Program-made: the position numbers and the translations under genes
The notes under the pieces: generated by a model
What the model saw: the letters and a program-made list of their open reading frames with translations, nothing else
The model's database searches: none
What the model was told of the DNA's origin: nothing
Shown: positions 58,785-64,000 of the stretch, one piece after another
Layout of the letters: each line of letters starts with the position of its first letter
How positions within the stretch are numbered: the stretch's first letter is position 1
Origin: Dysidea avara
Lineage: Eukaryota; Porifera; Demospongiae; Dictyoceratida; Dysideidae
Reading direction: 5' to 3'
DNA: 64,000 nucleotides
Assembly: GCF_963678975.1 (NCBI RefSeq)
Contig: NC_089276.1
Location: 24,101,059-24,165,058, forward strand

Positions 58785-59300
58785 GTGAAGTATCCATTAC
58801 GCTTCGTTGTCAGCTATGTTCAACCTGTTACACAACATTTCGGATCTAGAACTGTTAAGAGAGCACCTCTGCAATCAATGCATACCGAAATAAATGGTGC
58901 CGCACGCCCCAGTTATATCAATTTTTGTCTGAAAAGTGAAGTATCCAATACGCTTCGTTGTCGGCTATGTTCAACCACAGCAGAACGAATCAAGAACTGT
59001 TTGAAAAGCACCTCTGCTATAAAAATAGCTACTATGAAAATACGGACAATTTCCATTATGAAGGGAAGCCACCACATGCTACTGCCAAATCGACACTTCT
59101 TACTGTCAGTAAAGATGAATGGGACACAAAGGAGGACACTGGTAAGTCCATGAAGAATACGTTGTACGTACTGCAGTATGCCAAAAGGCACCTCTTGGGC
59201 TGAAGCGACGTCGAACAGTGAATAAATCAAGCCCGTAGCCTTAGCCATTATCGAGTTATACTTGTCTGAAGGCATCAGTAAGTCAGTCAGTCAGGCAGTC
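58785..59300 (+). repeat. Dispersed repeat family (AAAAGGCACCTCT family), best copy
   Basis: GTGAAGTATCCATTACGCTTCGTTGTCAGCTATGTTCAACC occurs twice (about 58785 and 58935), followed by GCACCTCTGC, GGACACAAAGGAGGACACTGG, GTATGCCAAAAGGCACCTCTTGG and a (GTCA)n run at 59280-59312. It matches 5940-6215 in order. Confidence 0.65.
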
Positions 59301-59737
59301 AGTCAGTCAGTCATAGAAAATTCCGTTAAATAATAATTAAAAAAAAAATTCCATAGCAACTTGTTGAAAGCGTTTCGGGTCGATTTGAAAGCTTGGTTTT
59401 TACCTAACCAATACTGTCGTCTGGGAAAATTGAGACTGGTTTTTGGGTGATGTTATTTTGTGGGCCACGCCTACTCCTTTGTGGTCCCTACTATACAGTA
59501 ATATCTTACTGTATGATTATTTTTGTTATTTGTTAATATTTATCCTTTATTATTTAATTGCTATGTGAATGACATCACTTTAAAGTTGTATGCAGATGAT
59601 GCTCTACTGTACAGAAGATTCATTCTCCAGAGGATAGTAAAACCCTACAAGAGGATATTAGCAGGCTACAGGAATTGGCTGAATGCTCAATAATGAAATT
59701 TAATCCTGAAAAATGTGAATATCTAAGAGTAACTACT

Positions 59738-59838
59738 TTCATGCAATTTTTTTGTGATAAAAATTTTTTGTGTAAAAATATTTTTGGATGTTATATGTGA
59801 ATGACTGCTCTATTAGAGTAGTTCGATCTTATTTTACT
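59738..59838. mobile_element. Small insert in the LINE carrying the CTCTATTAGAG motif
   Basis: Between CEYLRVT and YFINN of the LINE there are about 100 bp of T-rich sequence (AATTTTTTTGTGATAAAAATTTTTTGTG) ending in GACTGCTCTATTAGAGTAGTTCGATCTT. Related LINEs have only a few codons here. The boundaries are uncertain; ACT occurs at both edges. Confidence 0.5.
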
Positions 59839-60294
59839 GCCCAATATTTCATTAACAACATTAAGATTCAGCAAGTTCCACAAGCCAAGTACTTGGGAGT
59901 TTATATTGACGAAGGAACTTCCACGTTAATTTTGTATGCAACAAAGCAGTTAATAGCTAATGTCCGAGCATTTCTGCAGTGTAATTTAAGACAAAGCCCA
60001 ATAACTGTAAGGGAAAGATGTCGTCTTTCTTTAGTGCAACTCACATTATAGCGTAGTTTAGTCACCCTATACTCTGAGTAATATTGATGAGCTAGAAAAA
60101 GTACAAAGGAGACCAGCAATACTTGCGTGCAATGATTTTTCAAGTGTTTTATATAGTGTCACTAACATGTCATATAGGATAACACTTAAAGTTAGAAGGG
60201 ACAACCTAAGACTGGCAATGATGTACAAAATTGTTAATAATCTTGTTGAAATTGAAACAGGGAACTCTTTCATCAGGAATAATTTACCCACCAG

Positions 60295-60731
60295 TAGGCA
60301 CCGGCCTATTATGCCCAAAATTTTACCTATTATGCTTTTGAGCATTGCTCAAAAATTAAGCCTATTATGCTCAAAATTATGCTTTCAAAATCAACATTAT
60401 GCTCTAGAGCTGACTGTTTTATTAGAGTATATCAGCCTTTCCTGACTGCTGTATTAGAGTAAGTGACTGCTCTATTAGAGTATCTCGATCTTATTTCTGC
60501 AAAGTGTGAATAACCAACAAAGAAACTGTTTAATAAGTTATATTATGTGTTTTTAAATATGAAATGCACTAATAATACTATTGGCAGTGAATATTTGCTT
60601 TCTTTCAGGCGAGCGTATTGCGCATTTTAATTAAATTTTCAAACATCGTCCCTATTATGCTGGCATTATGCTTGATGCTTTTGGTCACCTATTATGCTTT
60701 AAATTATGCTGGCATAATCGGCCGGTGCCTA
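60295..60731. mobile_element. hAT-type MITE, second copy, exact 8-bp target duplication
   Basis: The ends TAGGCACCGGCCTATTATGC and GCATAATCGGCCGGTGCCTA are inverted repeats. CCCACCAG is duplicated on both sides (60287-60294, 60732-60739). The subterminal CTATTATGC repeats and the internal GACTGCTCTATTAGAGTATCTCGATCTT are shared with the copy at 40336. Confidence 0.9.
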
Positions 60732-61050
60732 CCCACCAGAGGTCATTCAAGCAACTATATCCAAGTGTCAACATCCAGATGCAATTAAATTGTGGAACAA
60801 ATTACCAGATACTATAATTAACTGTACAGCATTACAAAACTTTAAAAATCTAATTGACAGTTAATATTATTTGCACAATACCCATACTTCTATGTACGTT
60901 TACACTCGTTTGTCTACATACATATAATTAATTGATCAACTTTCATTGCTTTGAGCTAAGATAAGTGTCAAACCACTTTTTTGCCTTGGCTTGTGCACCT
61001 AGGTTAAGCCCTAGCAAGCCAGTGACTGATGCACACATATCTGTACTTAC

Positions 61051-61320
61051 CACTACCAGGCATTTTGCATATTATAGGTTTTGGAACTGCTGGAGAATCA
61101 ATAGCAGCAAATACTTTGTCCCAATTGGCATGTACATCACACTCAAGCCACTTTGTGAACATTTCATTGCAACACACTTTAGGCATAGTAGGATGACCAA
61201 GTTCAATGGCCTGTAATTCTCCAACAGGTACACCAATGAGTATCCCTATTTCTTTCCAGTGTATGGCATACTGTGGAGTAACATGTTCCACCAAGTCCTT
61301 TAGTTCTGGTCTGAGTGAAG
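61051..61320 (-). CDS. NLR gene 2, 5' exon: DEATH domain
   Basis: It starts after acceptor TTTCATAG (61322-61321) in phase 1 and ends at donor GTAGTG/GTAAGTA (61051/61050), also phase 1, matching the NACHT exon at 57831. It encodes 90 residues with the DEATH-fold pattern ELKDLVEHVTPQY, HWKEIGILIGVPVGELQAIE and MFTKWLECDVHANWDKVFAAI. The exon with the start codon is not identified; it should end in phase 1 and lie above 61322. The intron to the NACHT exon is 3.2 kb and full of mobile elements. The domain would couple the receptor to death-fold signalling partners. Confidence 0.8.
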
Positions 61321-61410
61321 CTATGAAATAACAGTATACAGCATCATCAATTGTAATATGCATTACAATACAGTCATGCATATATAATTACTAGTATTTA
61401 AAAAAATTGT

Positions 61411-61640
61411 AAATTTAAAAGTGAAGTAGGGAGCTTTGCAACAAAAAGTAGTAAAAAAGAGATGAATGATGGTACTACAGCATAGCTCAGTGGAAACTCC
61501 CCACTTTGGCATTGAACAAAATAATTGTTATAGCTAATGTGCCAAAGTAGGGACTTTCCCACTGAGCTATGCTGTAACACCATCATTCATCTCTTGTTTA
61601 CTACTTTTTGCTGCGTAGATCCCTACTTCACTTTTAATTT
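61411..61640. mobile_element. Palindromic MITE, ~230 bp
   Basis: AAATTTAAAAGTGAAGTAGGGA...AAAAAGTAGTAAA-AAGAGATGAATGATGGT...ACAGCATAGCTCAGTGG is mirrored by the right half ending TCCCTACTTCACTTTTAATTT. It lies just upstream of the DEATH exon on the minus strand. Confidence 0.85.
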
Positions 61641-61920
61641 AAAATATTAGTTTGTTTAGTTTTTGTTGCAGCACAGATAGCTACAATGTAACTTGTGACT
61701 GTTCTATTAGAATATCATACATGACTGTTGTATTAGAGTATATCTCAAGTCAGCTAAACCAATAAGGGGTGAGGTCATTGTGTTTACGGCTTCTAGATTG
61801 CTAAGAGGTGTGGTCTCCGTACTCTATCGTTATTAGTCAACCTAGATCTTTAATTGAAGGGAGTGGTTGTGAGCCTATCGCAAACGACGAGATCCCTATT
61901 GCAAACTTGCACATATTTAG

Positions 61921-62225
61921 TCTTATAGTAGTGCCAGGACTGAAGCACTTCCGAAATCCAGCTCTGAAATAATTCTGTGGCGTCTATATATGTTGCTGAA
62001 AGAATGAGTTGAAACAGGAAAATAATGCCTCAATATGGTTTCATTGGATGAAGAAGACAAGCAGCCTGATTGAAGATAAAAGACAAGACAAGGTGCAGAG
62101 GACCTATACTCGTCGGAACCCCAAAAGGCACATCCCACTGGTGAGTTTGTTATTGTGGCATAAAATTGTGGCCATGCGCTGCTTCGTTTGGCCTCTAGCC
62201 TTGTGACTGTGGTCAGTGAGTGAGG
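61921..62225. repeat. Dispersed repeat fragment
   Basis: CCCAAAAGGCACATCCC and the tail CTTGTGACTGTGGTCAGTGAGTGAGGCAGTGAG resemble the end of the repeat at 58785-59300. The rest is diverged. Confidence 0.45.
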
Positions 62226-62460
62226 CAGTGAGACTAAAATTCGAGTTTTGCCAATTTTTAAAAAATTCTATATCCAGCCACTTGTAAGTGTTTTGTTATA
62301 TTTAATGCCACTTTATATATTATATGGACTAGTACTATTCCGTACAGGTAATTTACATCACGTAAAATGTCTCTAGGATGATTTTTAAAGGCAGAATTTT
62401 GGGTGGTGCACAAAAGTTTCTAGGCGATCCCTACTTAAACGGTACTACCATACTGTTTGA

Positions 62461-62690
62461 TTATGTATTATGTGACCAGATTTGCGAAAAGGGGTCTTTC
62501 ACACACATCCAATTCCATGAACTTGAGAGACCATAACTTGCCATTCAAGTAACATATAAGCCAGCAATTTTCTCCAGTTATTAACCTATGTTGGTGCTCA
62601 CTTCTGACCAAATTTCACGTCAATAGCCTTTTCCAATCTGAAGTTAAAAATCTTCAAAGTTGGTATATTGGACACATATGTATAATAGAA
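62461..62690. repeat. Dispersed repeat (TTTGCGAAAAGGGGTCTT family)
   Basis: It starts TATGTGACCAGATTTGCGAAAAGGGGTCTTTCACACACATCC and shares the blocks TCTGAAGTTA and CAAAGTTGG with 53436-53525. A short match (GTGACTGGATTTGCGAAAAG) is also at 41427-41446. Confidence 0.6.
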
Positions 62691-62846
62691 AGGATGTGTT
62701 ATGTAGGCTCCATCCTATTCATATATGCATAGTTTATACTGGCAAATACATAGCAAATTTTAACAATAGAACAAAAGAATGGGGTGTATACATGAATGTA
62801 CCAACTGCACATCTATCATCACAGTTAAAGCTCTGTATGATAGACA

Positions 62847-63152
62847 CAGGGGCGGATCCAGAGTTTCGAAAGAGGGGGGGGGCACCTTTCTGAAAAACAG
62901 TTGAAGACCAAAAAAAAAAAAAGGTCACAACAATAATAGCTAGTTATCCTTACCAACTATATCACATCTGTTATGTAAAATAAAATCCTATTTGTAGCTT
63001 CATAGGTAAGCTACACTGCCTCATGAACATTGTGACTGCTTTATTAGAGTAATTGACTGCTCTATTAGAGTATCTCGATCTTGTATGCAATTTCTTGAAG
63101 GGGGGGGGGGGGGGGCATTTGCCCCAAATGCCCCATCCTGGATCCGCCACTG
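62847..63152. mobile_element. hAT-like MITE, 306 bp
   Basis: The ends CAGGGGCGGATCCAGAGTTT and GGATGGGGCA...GGATCCGCCACTG match the TIR type of the element at 51066-52010. G-runs lie inside both ends, and two copies of the TTATTAGAGTA/CTATTAGAGTA motif sit at 63031-63084. The flanks share only AGACA, so the target duplication is not clean. Confidence 0.7.
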
Positions 63153-64000
63153 AGACAATAGACGGCATGAATGAACTATAGAAATCATAGAGTTATTAAA
63201 GTGCATTTATGATAAAACGCACAACACAGTGTAATATGAAGTCAGAACATCATCAACCAATGTCACGCTTTCACAACTTGGCTCATCCTGAAACCTATAT
63301 CTATACACACAAACATGCTAACAATCTTACCACTGTCCCTTACCCCCCCCCTACCACCACCATGATATGGTTGTATCTGTAGAAGATTGAATAATTTATA
63401 GCTAGTCAAAATGACCTTAGAGCACGATAACTAGATTATACCATTGCTGTAATATACATCTATGTATATTAAGATAAAACTGATTCTGGAGTTCTAGGAA
63501 GAAGTGAACACTGCACTTGCTGATGTACATACATATCAGGCAACCCTTGCAATGGGAATTAAGAGAGTGCTCATATTGTATAACGATTGGCAATAATCTT
63601 GTATCATTTAATTTTGTGCAATGAACACACATATTACAATTAATTCTGGAGGGCCACATGCATTGGCTGTATATATGTAACTTTTGCATACATCACAATT
63701 TGCTAACTGGAGTTTAAAAAGTCCTTTCTTTTTAGGCTGCATGTATATTTCTCCACGTATTTGTCTGGTGGAACCTCGTATGTAGAATTGTTCATTAAAA
63801 TGTCTATAGTACTTCATACTTTTACTTTAAAAACCAGCTAGTTCCTATACTAGATACATGCAGGGGCAAGGGAATTGTTATAGCTAGCATACAGGTGAAC
63901 GACAATAATTATTGTTATTGTAGCAAGAGAAGTGAAAATGTAAACATGCCAAAATCATTTGGCAGGGGTGAATACTATAGAAACTACTAACAGTGAAAGT
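63153..64000. other. No gene recognised
   Basis: Short open frames only. The missing first exon of NLR gene 2 could lie here, but I see no convincing start-codon exon ending in a phase 1 donor. Confidence 0.4.

Larger units (their letters stand above)
59566..60862 (+). mobile_element. LINE ORF2 fragment with YADD active site, twice interrupted
   Basis: NDITLKLYADDALLYR contains the catalytic YADD of reverse transcriptase (59589-59600). After a frameshift it continues with TLQEDISRLQELAE, FNPEKCEYLRVT, then YFINNIKIQQVPQAKYLGVYID, LVQLTL, and finally IKLWNKLPDTIINCTALQNFKNLI and a stop at about 60862. It is interrupted by a ~100-bp insert (59738-59838) and a hAT MITE (60295-60731). It is antisense to NLR gene 2 within its intron. 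Stops and shifts show it is dead. Confidence 0.85.

Overview
The window reads as animal nuclear DNA, most likely from a sponge (Porifera, probably a demosponge). This is an inference from three things. There are two NACHT-LRR (NLR) genes whose separate first exons encode a CARD-like and a DEATH domain. There is a decayed gene for a membrane protein with GGAIY/FxxN repeats. The transposable-element mix (Gmr1-type gypsy, ISL2EU, CACTA, hAT, pogo-like, LINE 3' ends, many fold-back MITEs) is very dense. The sequence is AT-rich, introns use GT-AG sites, and there is no operon-like packing. The species cannot be named from the sequence.

Layout. 1-3.9 kb: 5' part of a decayed Ty3/gypsy retrotransposon on the minus strand with gag, protease and then integrase (Gmr1 order), split by a 223-bp MITE. 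3.9-8.8 kb: no gene, scattered repeats and palindromes. 8.8-21.3 kb: NLR gene 1 (minus), with a CARD exon at 21.0-21.3 kb, a 7.1-kb intron full of fold-back elements, and one 5-kb exon carrying NACHT plus a very long LRR array. 21.3-31.7 kb: no host gene found; repeats, a LINE fragment split by a pogo-like MITE, several MITEs. 31.7-38.5 kb: a CACTA-like element with ATGAA-rich subterminal arrays, into which a 4.4-kb two-gene ISL2EU transposon (THAP-DDE transposase and SAP/SWIM/YqaJ nuclease protein) has inserted. 38.9-42.0 kb: a 3.1-kb inverted-repeat element carrying a hAT MITE with an exact 8-bp target duplication and a tRNA-related palindromic element. 43.4-48.4 kb: pseudogene of a secreted/membrane protein with about 19 GGAIY-type repeats and at least seven membrane segments. 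49.3-53.4 kb: ~31-bp minisatellite with a 458-bp higher-order period, invaded by a hAT-like element and a LINE tail. 53.7-54.0 kb: a 323-bp near-perfect inverted repeat. 55.4-61.3 kb: NLR gene 2 (minus), with DEATH, NACHT and LRR exons. 61.3-64 kb: MITEs and repeats.

The two NLR genes are the only host genes that look intact. Every splice junction I could place in them is phase 1, so the N-terminal signalling exon (CARD in one, DEATH in the other) is attached to the NACHT exon by the same kind of junction. By analogy with animal NLRs they would be cytosolic sensors in which the LRRs detect a ligand, NACHT oligomerises on nucleotide, and the death-fold domain signals. What they sense cannot be read from the sequence.

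The least explained signal is a ~29-bp motif with a near-palindromic core CTCTATTAGAG. It recurs at about ten loci inside unrelated transposons, once inside a ~100-bp insertion that splits a LINE reading frame.
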